Shown here piece by piece: positions 1 to 6,702 of a stretch of 15,754 nucleotides of DNA. The stretch's first letter is position 1. Each line of letters starts with the position of its first letter. The notes beneath the pieces are model-generated. The model was not told where the DNA came from, searched no databases, and saw only the letters and a program-made list of their open reading frames with translations. The position numbers and the translations under genes were made by a program. The DNA lies in NCBI GenBank assembly GCA_946886275.1, contig CAMPIH010000036.1, positions 1 through 15,754 on the forward strand, written 5' to 3'. Source of the DNA: an uncultured Sphingosinicella sp. GTDB taxonomy: Bacteria; Pseudomonadota; Alphaproteobacteria; Sphingomonadales; Sphingomonadaceae.

Positions 1-587
1 TCCTCGCCCAGGGCACGCTCTATCCCGACGTCATCGAAAGCGTCAGCTTCACCGGTGGTCCGTCGGTGACGATCAAGAGCCATCACAATGTCGGCGGTCT
101 GCCCGAGCGGATGAACATGAAGCTGGTCGAGCCGCTTCGCGAGCTGTTCAAGGACGAGGTCCGGGCGCTCGGCCGCGAGCTCGGGCTTCCCGAGGCCTTC
201 GTCGCGCGCCATCCGTTCCCCGGGCCGGGTCTCGCCATCCGGATTCCCGGTGAGGTGACGAGCGATAAGTGCGACATCCTCAGGAAGGCCGACGCCATCT
301 ATCTCGAGGAGATCAGAAACGCCGGCCTGTACGACGCCATCTGGCAGGCCTTCGCCGTGCTCCTGCCGGTCCGGACCGTCGGCGTGATGGGCGATCACCG
401 CACCTATGATCATGTCTGCGCGCTTCGTGCCGTGACCTCGACCGACGGCATGACCGCGGACATCTACCCGTTCGATTCCGCTTTCCTCAGCCGGGTCGCC
501 ACCCGAATCGTCAACGAGGTGAGGGGGATCAACCGGGTGGTCTACGATTATACCTCGAAGCCGCCTGGAACGATCGAGTGGGAATGA
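1..587 (+). CDS. guaA: GMP synthase (glutamine-hydrolysing), C-terminal part
   Basis: GMP synthase converts XMP to GMP with ATP and glutamine, the last step of de novo guanine nucleotide synthesis in the cytosol. The first whole codon is at position 3 and the reading frame is open from the window edge, so the start lies outside; 194 residues are visible. They cover the end of the ATP-pyrophosphatase domain and the C-terminal dimerisation domain. Diagnostic pieces are the SHHNVGGLP segment, [11 protein letters not shown], the [14 protein letters not shown] segment, and the invariant C-terminal ending KPPGTIEWE, which fixes the stop at 585-587. The gene looks intact and ends at the family's usual C-terminus. 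The identification is firm. Nothing downstream on the same strand is related in function. Confidence 0.97.
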   Translation, partial: LAQGTLYPDVIESVSFTGGPSVTIKSHHNVGGLPERMNMKLVEPLRELFKDEVRALGRELGLPEAFVARHPFPGPGLAIRIPGEVTSDKCDILRKADAIYLEEIRNAGLYDAIWQAFAVLLPVRTVGVMGDHRTYDHVCALRAVTSTDGMTADIYPFDSAFLSRVATRIVNEVRGINRVVYDYTSKPPGTIEWE

Positions 588-602
588 GGCCGATCGACGC
601 CA

Positions 603-624
603 GGTCCGCTCCATGTCGCGGACC
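603..624 (+). terminator. hairpin after guaA
   Basis: A perfect 7-bp inverted repeat, GGTCCGC at 603-609 and GCGGACC at 618-624 with an 8-nt loop, begins 15 nt after the guaA stop. No T-tract follows, so it is a weak intrinsic terminator at best, or a 3'-end stabilising hairpin. Confidence 0.4.
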
Positions 625-664
625 CGATGACAAATCCCCATTGCGACCGTGACTTGGCTTCGAT

Positions 665-689
665 GGAACGCTTCTGTTTCGTTGGCGTT
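665..689 (+). promoter_or_regulatory. EcfG (general stress sigma factor) type promoter
   Basis: GGAAC at 665-669 and CGTT at 686-689 are separated by exactly 16 nt. This matches the alphaproteobacterial EcfG consensus GGAAC-N16/17-CGTT. Transcription would start near 695-700, giving a leader of about 155 nt before the gene at 853. The gene at 1254 may be on the same transcript. A TTGACA hexamer at 689-694 overlaps the end of the element but has no convincing -10 partner 17 nt downstream. Assignment is by consensus only. Confidence 0.6.
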
Positions 690-792
690 TGACAGCCACC
701 GACCACGGACCTGGGGTTCTTCAGCGTGACGATGGCGCTAGGTTCCTTCCCCCAGTTCGGGTGGTTGGCAGAAGCTCGGGTCGGCAAACTTT

Positions 793-836
793 CTCGCCGT
801 GTCTCGGGGTTTGTTCCGGTTTCGCCAGAAGGCGAG
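793..836 (+). promoter_or_regulatory. leader with two alternative hairpins before the 853 start
   Basis: GGCGA(G) at 831-836 can pair with CTCGCC at 793-798 or, as a tight hairpin with an AGAA loop, with TCGCC at 822-826. The two pairings exclude each other, and both end just 5' of the Shine-Dalgarno AAGGGGA at 841-847. A further pair, CTGGGG at 711-716 and CCCCAG at 750-755, lies upstream. A role in translation control is possible but unproven; in GC-rich DNA such pairs also arise by chance. Confidence 0.2.
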
Positions 837-852
837 CTGAAAGGGGACAATT

Positions 853-1185
853 ATGCCGAAGAAGCAAAGCCGTTACCGTCCGACCAGCCTGCTGGTGGGC
901 GTTTCTCTCTGCATGGCGTCGTTGCTGAGCGCGCCTGTTCCTGCTGCTGCCGCGGCTTGCCAGCCAGGTGAGGCTGGCTGCGTTCTGCCGGTCGGCACGA
1001 CGCCGCCGCCGGTGGTGACGACGACGACGACGCCGACCTCGACGCCCGTCTACACGGACGTGGACGACGGCGGTGGCATGGGCTGGCTGCTTCCGCTCCT
1101 GCTCGGAGCCGCTGCTCTCGCCGCGCTCTATTTCCTCGTCATCGACGACGACGGCGACGATGACGACGTGCCGATCAGTCCCTGA
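853..1185 (+). CDS. small exported, membrane-anchored protein with Thr-rich linker and Asp-rich tail
   Basis: I do not recognise a named family. The 110-residue product has a signal-like N-terminus (basic residues 3-9, hydrophobic 13-29, Ala run 31-35). A short extracytoplasmic part follows with two Cys (36 and 43), then a Pro/Thr-rich linker (about 49-65). Residues 77-97 form a Gly/Leu/Ala transmembrane segment, followed by a tail containing DDDGDDDD. Cys36 after AAA loosely resembles a lipobox, but the -3 residue is Ala, so lipidation is doubtful. The ATG at 853 is preceded by a strong AAGGGGA Shine-Dalgarno at 841-847. An EcfG-type promoter lies about 165 nt upstream. The design resembles small cell-envelope stress proteins; that role is inference. 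It is followed at 1254 by another small exported protein in the same direction. Confidence 0.75.
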   Translation: MPKKQSRYRPTSLLVGVSLCMASLLSAPVPAAAAACQPGEAGCVLPVGTTPPPVVTTTTTPTSTPVYTDVDDGGGMGWLLPLLLGAAALAALYFLVIDDDGDDDDVPISP

Positions 1186-1253
1186 TCATCCGGCCGTGCC
1201 TGAATGACCTCAGGCGCATCCGATCTTGAACCAGCGGACAGGAGGATATCATT

Positions 1254-1664
1254 GTGAGAAAGTCTCGAATCGCCGCCGGCATGGCCGGGGCCTTGTTCCT
1301 TTCAGTCATGGCGGCGGGAAGCGCGAGCGCGCAGACGGCGGATTGGCCGCTCGGCGCCGAACTTCGTGGTGCGTCCGCCCAGGTCGAATTCGCCAATGGC
1401 GTCGTCAACAACGTCACGTTCAATCCGGACGGAACCGCGACGATCACCGGCCCTTCGGGACCAAGCGTGAATGCGAACTGGTTCGTCCAGGGGCAGCAGC
1501 TTTGCCTTCAGACCGGAACCGGACGAGAATGCTGGCCGTACCAGATGGCGTTCCAGACCGGACAGACACTGACTCTGACCAGCGACTGTGGCTCGACCTC
1601 GAGCTGGACGGCCTTGTCGACTCAGCAGCCGCCGGTCGTCACGCGAAGCGGCGAACGCGGCTAA
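1254..1664 (+). CDS. small secreted protein, function unknown
   Basis: A 136-residue precursor that I cannot assign to a family. Residues 1-26 are a clear signal peptide with cleavage after SASA, leaving a mature protein of about 110 residues. The mature part has a beta-rich pattern: an NGVVNNVTFNPDGTATITG stretch (residues 48-66), then NWFVQGQQLCLQ, then the Cys-containing ECWPY and a third Cys near 112. Trp76 with Cys84 and Cys93 suggests a small disulfide-containing beta-barrel or sandwich in the periplasm; this is inference. The start is GTG at 1254, chosen because a perfect AGGAGG (1240-1245) sits 8 nt upstream. It lies 68 nt after the preceding small exported protein and ends before a strong hairpin at 1691-1715, so the two genes probably form one transcript from the stress-type promoter at 665. 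Confidence 0.75.
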   Translation: MRKSRIAAGMAGALFLSVMAAGSASAQTADWPLGAELRGASAQVEFANGVVNNVTFNPDGTATITGPSGPSVNANWFVQGQQLCLQTGTGRECWPYQMAFQTGQTLTLTSDCGSTSSWTALSTQQPPVVTRSGERG

Positions 1665-1690
1665 GCCACGCCGGCTGAGAGCTTCAGGAT

Positions 1691-1715
1691 CCGGGCTCGG
1701 TAAAGCCGAGCCCGG
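1691..1715 (+). terminator. strong hairpin after the small secreted-protein gene
   Basis: A perfect 10-bp stem, CCGGGCTCGG at 1691-1700 and CCGAGCCCGG at 1706-1715, with a 5-nt TAAAG loop. It begins 26 nt after the stop at 1664. No T-tract follows immediately; a run of six T appears only at 1742-1747. It probably ends the 853-1664 transcript and separates it from the L,D-transpeptidase promoter. Confidence 0.6.
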
Positions 1716-1774
1716 ACTCGTGCGTTCAACCGATCGAGCGCTTTTTTCCCTCAAGCGAACCAATGGTCCAGGAC

Positions 1775-1799
1775 TCAATTCTGTTCTGGAACGAATTGA
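1775..1799. promoter_or_regulatory. near-perfect palindrome overlapping the -35 element
   Basis: TCAATTC (1775-1781) mirrors GAATTGA (1793-1799), and GTTC (1783-1786) mirrors GAAC (1789-1792), with a single unpaired T at 1782 and a 2-nt centre. The right arm contains the GGAAC of the EcfG-type promoter, so a protein bound here could block or modulate it. It lies upstream of the expected transcription start and so would act as a DNA site. Chance similarity cannot be excluded. Confidence 0.3.
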
Positions 1800-1813
1800 A
1801 ATGGATCGTCGTT
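1788..1813 (+). promoter_or_regulatory. EcfG (general stress sigma factor) type promoter for the L,D-transpeptidase
   Basis: GGAAC at 1788-1792 and CGTT at 1810-1813 are separated by 17 nt, matching GGAAC-N16/17-CGTT. The start of transcription is expected near 1820, about 75 nt before the ATG at 1894. The leader contains a perfect CCCGCG-ATG-CGCGGG hairpin at 1831-1845. This is the second such promoter within 1.2 kb. Confidence 0.6.
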
Positions 1814-1893
1814 TTCACTTCGAAGGGATTCCCGCGATGCGCGGGCGATGACCGCGCCACTGGCGGCGGCAATCCCAAAGAGGAGTAGACGAA

Positions 1894-3165
1894 ATGCTGG
1901 GAGCCGGCGCTGTTTCGCCGCGCACTATACTTTGCCGCGTGCATAAGCGGCCGCGCGTTCACCATCTTCCCTATTTGCGATCTGCCCTGGCCGCTGCGTT
2001 CCTGGCGTCGGTGGCGGTCCCGGCGACGGCCGAAAGCGGAGTCTCGTCGGTCGACATGATCTACGTGGACTCGGAGCTCGCGCCGCGCGCGGGCGGCGGC
2101 GGCGGCGGCGACCGATCGCAAGCATCTTCGCGGGCCGGAGCGCATCCGATCTACCGCCAGCTGAGCGAAGCGCTCGCCGAGTATCGGCAAGTGTGGGGCG
2201 GTCTTCCCCAGGTCGATATTCCCGACGGCTCGCCGCTCCGTATCGGCGCCAGCGGCGAGCGCGTCCGCCTGCTCCGCGAGCGGCTGGGTCTCGTTCCCGA
2301 AGGTAGCTACGATTCCGAGGTCGAGCAGAGGGTGAGCGACTATCAGTCGGCGCACGGCTTGCCCGCGGACGGGATTGCCGGCCGTCAGACGCTTCAGTCG
2401 CTCAATCGAGGGGCTTCGCATTATGAGCGGCTGATCCTGGCCAATCTCGAACGGGCGGCAACGCTCCCAGCGGCACGCTCGGGACGCTCGCTGCTGGTCG
2501 ACGCTGCCGCGGCCCGCCTTTGGATGTACGAAGACGGGCGTCCGGTCGATTCGATGCGGGTGATCGTCGGCAGGCCGACCGACCAGACGCCGATGCTGGC
2601 GGCCTATGTCCGGCATGCGGTGGTCAACCCCTATTGGAATGTTCCGCCGGATCTGGTGCGGCGCCGGATCGCGCCGAGCGTCCTCGAACACGGCATCGGA
2701 TATCTCGACGAGCAGCGCTACGAGGTGCTTTCCGGATGGAGCGCGGATGCCGGACGCCTCGATCCCGAGGCGGTCGATTGGCAGGCGGTCGCCGATGGCG
2801 AAACCGAGGTCCGGGTGCGCCAGCTGCCGGGTGAGGGCAACTCGATGGGCGACGTCAAGTTCATGATCTCGGGTGAGCTCGGAATCTATCTTCACGACAC
2901 GCCCGACCGGCATCTGTTCGACTCCGCCGACCGGCGACTGAGTTCCGGCTGTGTCCGCCTTGAGGATGCGTCGCGGCTGTCCCGTTGGCTGTTGGGCAGC
3001 GAGCCGCGTTCCTTGTCGGAGAGGCCCGAGCAGCGCGTCGATCTGCCGGAGCCGGTGCCGGTCTTCATCACCTACCTCACGGCGGCGCCATCGGAGCAGG
3101 GCCTGGTCTTTCGTGAAGACGTCTATGGCCGGGATGCCGAGCTGTTGGCGAGCCTCGCACCGTGA
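1894..3165 (+). CDS. L,D-transpeptidase, YcbB-like (peptidoglycan-binding plus YkuD domains)
   Basis: A periplasmic enzyme of 423 residues predicted to make 3-3 crosslinks between meso-diaminopimelate residues of peptidoglycan. Residues 1-46 form an export signal with a long basic n-region and cleavage near PATA. A Gly-rich stretch (about 67-72) is followed by a PG_binding_1 domain (about 112-170; LRIGASGERVRLLRERLGL and DGIAGRQTL). The YkuD catalytic domain runs from about 192 to 370 with an insertion, as in YcbB/LdtD. The active-site signature is complete: YLHDTP with His334, then SSGCVR with nucleophile Cys353. It is shorter than E. coli YcbB (about 615 residues). The ATG at 1894 has an AGGAG (1881-1885) 8 nt upstream; a GTG at 1939 would give a shorter signal peptide but lacks a ribosome site. 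The EcfG-type promoter upstream suggests induction under general stress. Confidence 0.93.
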   Translation: MLGAGAVSPRTILCRVHKRPRVHHLPYLRSALAAAFLASVAVPATAESGVSSVDMIYVDSELAPRAGGGGGGDRSQASSRAGAHPIYRQLSEALAEYRQVWGGLPQVDIPDGSPLRIGASGERVRLLRERLGLVPEGSYDSEVEQRVSDYQSAHGLPADGIAGRQTLQSLNRGASHYERLILANLERAATLPAARSGRSLLVDAAAARLWMYEDGRPVDSMRVIVGRPTDQTPMLAAYVRHAVVNPYWNVPPDLVRRRIAPSVLEHGIGYLDEQRYEVLSGWSADAGRLDPEAVDWQAVADGETEVRVRQLPGEGNSMGDVKFMISGELGIYLHDTPDRHLFDSADRRLSSGCVRLEDASRLSRWLLGSEPRSLSERPEQRVDLPEPVPVFITYLTAAPSEQGLVFREDVYGRDAELLASLAP

Positions 3166-3193
3166 GGCGGGCGAAGCCAGGCTCCGCCCGCCT
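3165..3193. terminator. bidirectional hairpin between convergent genes
   Basis: A perfect 9-bp inverted repeat, AGGCGGGCG (3165-3173) and CGCCCGCCT (3185-3193), fills the 34-nt gap between the L,D-transpeptidase stop and the stop of the minus-strand beta-helix gene. The symmetric position suggests that it ends both transcripts. It lacks a T-tract on either side. Confidence 0.5.
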
Positions 3194-3199
3194 GCCGAC

Positions 3200-4174
3200 T
3201 TACTCCTGCGCAATCACGGCGCTGAACGATCCGTCGGGCGTGTTGCCGTCCAGCCGGTTGGTGCCGTAGCTGTTCACGGCGGCGCCGCTCCCGGCCACCA
3301 CACCCGCGCCGTTGCCGTGGATGCTGCTATCGCCGATCCGGATGATGGTGGTCGATCCAGCGGCGAGGATTCCCCGGCTGCTATTGTTCGCGATCGTCGA
3401 ACCGCTCACCATGACATTGGCCGAGGTGGTTCCGGCCGGAGTGCTGACCGAAAGGCCGACCGTGTTGCCGGCGATCTGGCTGTCGTCGATCGTCACGCTG
3501 ATTCCGGCGGCCGAGGAATTGCCGCCCGTATCGACCCGTATTCCGTCATTGGCATTGTTCTGGATCCGGACGTTGCGAAGCACGGCCCGGACGCTGCCGC
3601 CGGCGCCGGTCGGCTGGATGAGGATCCCGCCGCCGCTGGCGCCATTGCCATTGTCGGCGATGACGGTGTTGCTGATGTAGAGTTGAGAGGCGCCATTGGG
3701 CTGGAAGGCGATCCCGCGGCTGTTGGGACCATTGAATCGGCGGATCACGCTATCCTCGACATGAAGCGCGCCGCCCGAGACGAAACGCACGCCGTTGCCG
3801 GGCGGATTGACCCCGAAGATGTCGAGACCGCGAAGATAGACGACATCGTTCGGCCCGGCGTTGACGACGATGCCGTTGCCGCCGGCAAGCGCGCCGCCCT
3901 CGGTATATTGACAGGAGATGGTGAGCGACTTGGTGATCGCCACCGCACCGAAACCGCCGGGATCGAGGCAGTTGATCTCGCCGCCCGCGGCGGTCTTGGC
4001 GATGGCCCCGGCGAAGGTCTTGCACGGCGCGGTCCGGCTGCAGGGATTGGCATCGTCACCGACGCCGGACACCCACGTCCGCGTCGCCTGGGCGCTCGCC
4101 GATCCGGCCATCAACCCGCCAAGCAAGATCGCAGCGCCTGTCGCGGTCAGTCTCATCCTCTTTCTCATTCCCAT
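3200..4174 (-). CDS. secreted right-handed parallel beta-helix repeat protein
   Basis: A 324-residue exported protein. Residues 1-28 form a signal peptide cleaved after SASA. The mature N-terminus, TRTWVSGVGDDANPCSRTAPC, followed by KTFAGAIAKTAAGGEINC, is a recurring beginning in proteobacterial pectate-lyase-like beta-helix proteins. The body shows helix-coil repeats with Asn ladders and N-x-x-G-I turns (NGIVVNAG, NGVRFVSG, RGIAFQPN, GGGILIQP, DGIRVDTG, RGILAAGS). Four Cys lie near 45, 51, 69 and 88. No catalytic residues of a known lyase are evident, so the substrate (polysaccharide, surface adhesion) is unknown. Start choice: two ATGs lie at 4174 and 4168, and GAGG at 4184-4181 has a 6-nt spacer to the first. 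Further upstream codons lack a ribosome site. It converges with the L,D-transpeptidase gene and diverges from the gene at 4294. Confidence 0.85.
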   Translation of the reverse strand: MGMRKRMRLTATGAAILLGGLMAGSASAQATRTWVSGVGDDANPCSRTAPCKTFAGAIAKTAAGGEINCLDPGGFGAVAITKSLTISCQYTEGGALAGGNGIVVNAGPNDVVYLRGLDIFGVNPPGNGVRFVSGGALHVEDSVIRRFNGPNSRGIAFQPNGASQLYISNTVIADNGNGASGGGILIQPTGAGGSVRAVLRNVRIQNNANDGIRVDTGGNSSAAGISVTIDDSQIAGNTVGLSVSTPAGTTSANVMVSGSTIANNSSRGILAAGSTTIIRIGDSSIHGNGAGVVAGSGAAVNSYGTNRLDGNTPDGSFSAVIAQE

Positions 4175-4293
4175 TTCCCCCCTCGATTTGTTCGTTCCGG
4201 CCACGATGTTGCGATGCTGTGGGGCCTTTGTCGAGCAGGTGCAGCACTCTTGCGGTCAAGACGCATCCTCGGCGGCCCTGGATCGTTGGCTAA

Positions 4294-4554
4294 ATGATGA
4301 CGAAGACCATTCCCTTGATCCTGACTCTCGGCGCCATCTGCGGCGCCTGCGCCGCCGAGGCACCCCCGAAGCCCAATCCAGGCGACGTGGAGCGGCTGCT
4401 CGCTCGAATGGACGCCCAGCGCGATGATGCGTCCGATCACCTTCCGGACAAGGCGGTCGCGAAAGTCCGGCGCGCCGAACGGCTGGTCGCGCCGCTTGAA
4501 AAGGTTCAGGCCGACAGGATCGATCCGGACCTGGCTCTGGAGCTCATCGTCTGA
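4294..4554 (+). CDS. small exported protein, function unknown
   Basis: An 86-residue product without a family I recognise. Residues 1-21 are a probable signal peptide (hydrophobic 6-18, with two Cys at 16 and 19), followed by a Pro-containing hinge (APPKPNPGD) and a highly charged, probably helical remainder (LLARMDAQRDDASDH, KVRRAERLVAPLEKVQ). Cys19 follows Cys-Gly-Ala and so does not fit a proper lipobox. The ATG at 4294 is immediately followed by a second ATG, and neither has a clear Shine-Dalgarno, which lowers confidence. Support comes from the signal peptide, a codon choice like its neighbours, and a frame that ends just before a hairpin. It diverges from the beta-helix gene across a 119-nt gap in which I see no convincing promoter. 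Confidence 0.5.
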   Translation: MMTKTIPLILTLGAICGACAAEAPPKPNPGDVERLLARMDAQRDDASDHLPDKAVAKVRRAERLVAPLEKVQADRIDPDLALELIV

Positions 4555-4574
4555 CTTGATCCTGGCCGTTCGGC

Positions 4575-6632
4575 CTAGCGGGTGAGCTTCTCGCCCGCTT
4601 CCGCCTTCCTGACCAACAGCTCGGACAGGGCGAAGTCTGGCCCGAGGCGATCCTGTTGCCGCTTCAGGCCGTCGACGATCGTGGCGAGGCCTTCGGTGTC
4701 GGCCCAGAACATGGGACCGCCACGATAGACCGGCCAGCCATAGCCATAGACCCAGACGACATCGATGTCGGAGGCGCGCTGGGCCATCCCTTCCTCGAGG
4801 ATCTTCGCGCCTTCATTGACCATCGTGTAGAGAGTCCGCTCGATGATCTCCTGATCGGAAATCTCTCGAGGCTCGATGCCGGCTTTGGTCCGGAAGTCGT
4901 CGATGATCGCCTGCACCGTCGGCGAGGGGCTGGGCCGGCGCTTGTCGTCATAGTCGTAGAATCCGGCGCCCTTCTTCTGACCCCAGCGGTCGATCGCGCA
5001 AAGCGCGTCGCGGATATTCTCCACCCGGCTCGGATCGCGGTGCCAGCCAATGTCGACTCCGGCGAGATCGGCCATCTGGAACGGCCCCATCGGCATCCCG
5101 AAGTCGACATGGACTCGATCGACCTGCTCAGGGGTCGCGCCCTCCAGCAAAAGCTGGTTCGCCTGAAGCTGGCGCGGCATCAGCATCCGGTTGCCGATGA
5201 AGCCGTGGCAGACGCCGGCGACGACCGCGACCTTCCTGATCCGCTTCGCCGTCTGCATCGCCGTCACGAGGGCGTCTGGAGCGGTCTTCGCGCCGCGAAC
5301 GACCTCAAGCAGCTTCATGACGTTGGCGGGCGAGAAGAAGTGGAGTCCGAGCACGTCCTGAGGCCGCGACGTCGTCGCCGCAATCTCGTCGATATTGAGG
5401 TAGGAGGTGTTGGAAGCGAGGATCGCCCCAGGCCTTGCGATGCGGTCGAGCCTGGCGAAGATCTCCTTCTTCACGTCCATATTCTCGAACACCGCCTCGA
5501 TGATGAGGTCGCAGTCGCCGAGGTCCTCGAGATCGAGGCTCGGCGTCAGTAGCCCCATCGCCTGGCCGACCTGCTCGCCCGTCATCCGTCCCTTGGCGGC
5601 GCTCGCCTCGTAATTCTTGCGCATGACGCCGGTACCGCGGTCGAGCGCGGCCTGCTCCGTCTCGACGATCGTCACCGGCACTCCGGCGGAAAGGAAGTTC
5701 ATCGAAATGCCGCCACCCATGGTGCCCGCGCCGATGACCCCGACTTTGCGGATCTCCCGGGGCCTGGTGTCGTCCGGCAGGCCTTCGATCTTCGCGGCCT
5801 TGCGCTCGGCGAAGAAGAAATATTGCTGGGCCCGGGCCTGGGTCCCGCTCATCAGCTCCATGAACAGCCGGCGTTCGTCCTGCACGCCTTCGGCATAGGG
5901 CTTGGCGACGGCGGCCTCGATCGCGCGGATATTGTATTCGGGGGCATCGAAGCCGCGAAACTTGCGGGCATTGGCCGATCGGAACGAGTCGAAGATCGCC
6001 GGGTCGGTCCGCGCTTCCGCCAGCTTGTCGTCGCGCTCGCTCGTCTTCGGGATCGGCCGGATGGCCTTCACTTCGTCGGCGAAAGCGACCGCATGCTGTT
6101 CCAGTTCGCCCTCGATCAGCCGATCGACGAGGCCGATCTCGAAGGCCTCCGTCGCGGAGATCGGATTGCCGGTGGCAGCCATTTCGAGTGCCTTGCCCAC
6201 TCCGGCGACCCGGGGCAGGCGCTGGGTCCCGCCGGCGCCCGGCAACAGGCCCAGCTTGACCTCGGGAACCCCGAGCTTCGCCGACGGCACCGCCACCCGA
6301 TAATGGCTCGCGAGGGCGACCTCGAGACCGCCGCCGAACGCCGTCCCATGGATCGCCGCGACCACCGGCTTGGTGCAATTCTCGATGATGTCGACGACCA
6401 TCGGCAGCATCGGCATCTGCATCGGCTTGCCGAATTCGGTGATGTCGGCGCCGGCAAAGAAGGTCTGGCCCTGGCAGACGATGACCACCGCTTTGACGGA
6501 TTCGTCGGAATCCGCTTCCTCGATCGCCTTGACCAGCCCCTCGCGGACGGCGTGGCCGAGCGCGTTGACCGGCGGATTATTGGAAATGACGATTAGAACG
6601 TCGCCGTGACGCTTGGTGGAAATCGGGCTCAT
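4575..6632 (-). CDS. bifunctional enoyl-CoA hydratase / 3-hydroxyacyl-CoA dehydrogenase (FadB/FadJ type)
   Basis: A 685-residue cytosolic beta-oxidation enzyme that hydrates 2-enoyl-CoA and oxidises the L-3-hydroxyacyl-CoA with NAD+. The crotonase domain (about 1-190) holds the oxyanion-hole region [13 protein letters not shown] and both catalytic glutamates, Glu104 and Glu124, at the places known from peroxisomal bifunctional enzyme (103 and 123). The NAD-binding domain starts with GVIGAGTMG (298-306). His431 in GLHFFSP and Glu443, 12 residues later, form the expected catalytic pair, with Ser407/Asn408 in SNTS and Asn481 in GNRML. Two C-terminal 3HCDH helical domains complete it. The length fits the peroxisomal L-PBE-like group. 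The ATG at 6632 has GGGAGG about 9-10 nt upstream. It is last in a five-gene minus-strand cluster, 70 nt after an SDR gene, with a dyad symmetry in the gap. The exact chain-length range is not deducible. Confidence 0.95.
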   Translation of the reverse strand: MSPISTKRHGDVLIVISNNPPVNALGHAVREGLVKAIEEADSDESVKAVVIVCQGQTFFAGADITEFGKPMQMPMLPMVVDIIENCTKPVVAAIHGTAFGGGLEVALASHYRVAVPSAKLGVPEVKLGLLPGAGGTQRLPRVAGVGKALEMAATGNPISATEAFEIGLVDRLIEGELEQHAVAFADEVKAIRPIPKTSERDDKLAEARTDPAIFDSFRSANARKFRGFDAPEYNIRAIEAAVAKPYAEGVQDERRLFMELMSGTQARAQQYFFFAERKAAKIEGLPDDTRPREIRKVGVIGAGTMGGGISMNFLSAGVPVTIVETEQAALDRGTGVMRKNYEASAAKGRMTGEQVGQAMGLLTPSLDLEDLGDCDLIIEAVFENMDVKKEIFARLDRIARPGAILASNTSYLNIDEIAATTSRPQDVLGLHFFSPANVMKLLEVVRGAKTAPDALVTAMQTAKRIRKVAVVAGVCHGFIGNRMLMPRQLQANQLLLEGATPEQVDRVHVDFGMPMGPFQMADLAGVDIGWHRDPSRVENIRDALCAIDRWGQKKGAGFYDYDDKRRPSPSPTVQAIIDDFRTKAGIEPREISDQEIIERTLYTMVNEGAKILEEGMAQRASDIDVVWVYGYGWPVYRGGPMFWADTEGLATIVDGLKRQQDRLGPDFALSELLVRKAEAGEKLTR
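4577..4599 (+). terminator. hairpin downstream of the 4294-4554 gene
   Basis: AGCGGGTGAG (4577-4586) pairs with CTCGCCCGCT (4590-4599) around a CTT loop: 10 pairs including one G-T wobble on this strand. It begins 22 nt after the plus-strand stop, inside the last codons of the convergent minus-strand gene. A small GGCCG-TT-CGGCC element lies just before it at 4564-4575. No T-tract is present. Confidence 0.35.
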
Positions 6633-6670
6633 CTTCGGGCGCCTCCCTTTCGCTCCGCCGATGGCGCGAC

Positions 6671-6686
6671 TTTACGTGAACGTCAA
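6671..6686 (-). promoter_or_regulatory. 16-bp ACGT-based dyad, probable regulator site
   Basis: On the plus strand the site reads TTTACGTGAACGTCAA, with the symmetric skeleton TT-n-ACGT-nn-ACGT-n-AA (12 of 16 positions symmetric). It lies in the 70-nt gap between the SDR stop and the hydratase/dehydrogenase start, 39 nt before the ATG. From memory it resembles operators of the MerR-family regulator LiuR, which controls branched-chain amino acid and fatty-acid oxidation genes in proteobacteria. The link to LiuR is inference. Confidence 0.45.
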
Positions 6687-6702
6687 CCGGGGTGGCATCG
6701 CC

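Noticed and set aside
689..717. TTGACA as a sigma-70 -35 element
   Set aside because: The sequence 17 nt downstream (TGGGGT) is not a -10 element.
726..971. Open frame upstream of and overlapping the gene at 853
   Set aside because: There is no Shine-Dalgarno before it, and it covers the 5' half of a gene with a clear signal peptide and ribosome site in another frame.
1021..1062. ACG/GAC triplet run as a microsatellite or CRISPR-like repeat
   Set aside because: It is the codon pattern of the Thr-rich linker inside a coding frame, not a separate repeat element.
1739..1757. CGCTT/AAGCG inverted repeat with T-run after the small secreted-protein gene
   Set aside because: Only 5 bp with the T-run in the loop; the 10-bp stem at 1691-1715 explains termination better.
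1726..3213. 495-codon minus-strand open frame
   Set aside because: It lies wholly antisense to the L,D-transpeptidase, which has complete catalytic motifs. It shows no domain and is Arg/His-rich as expected of a shadow frame in GC-rich DNA.
2951..4297. 448-codon plus-strand open frame
   Set aside because: It overlaps the end of the L,D-transpeptidase in another frame and runs antisense to the beta-helix gene; no motifs and no ribosome site.
5305..6596. Long open frames in other frames of the bifunctional beta-oxidation gene
   Set aside because: They are shadows of a gene with all catalytic residues in place, and their composition is low-complexity Arg/Gly/Pro or Asp/Leu-rich.
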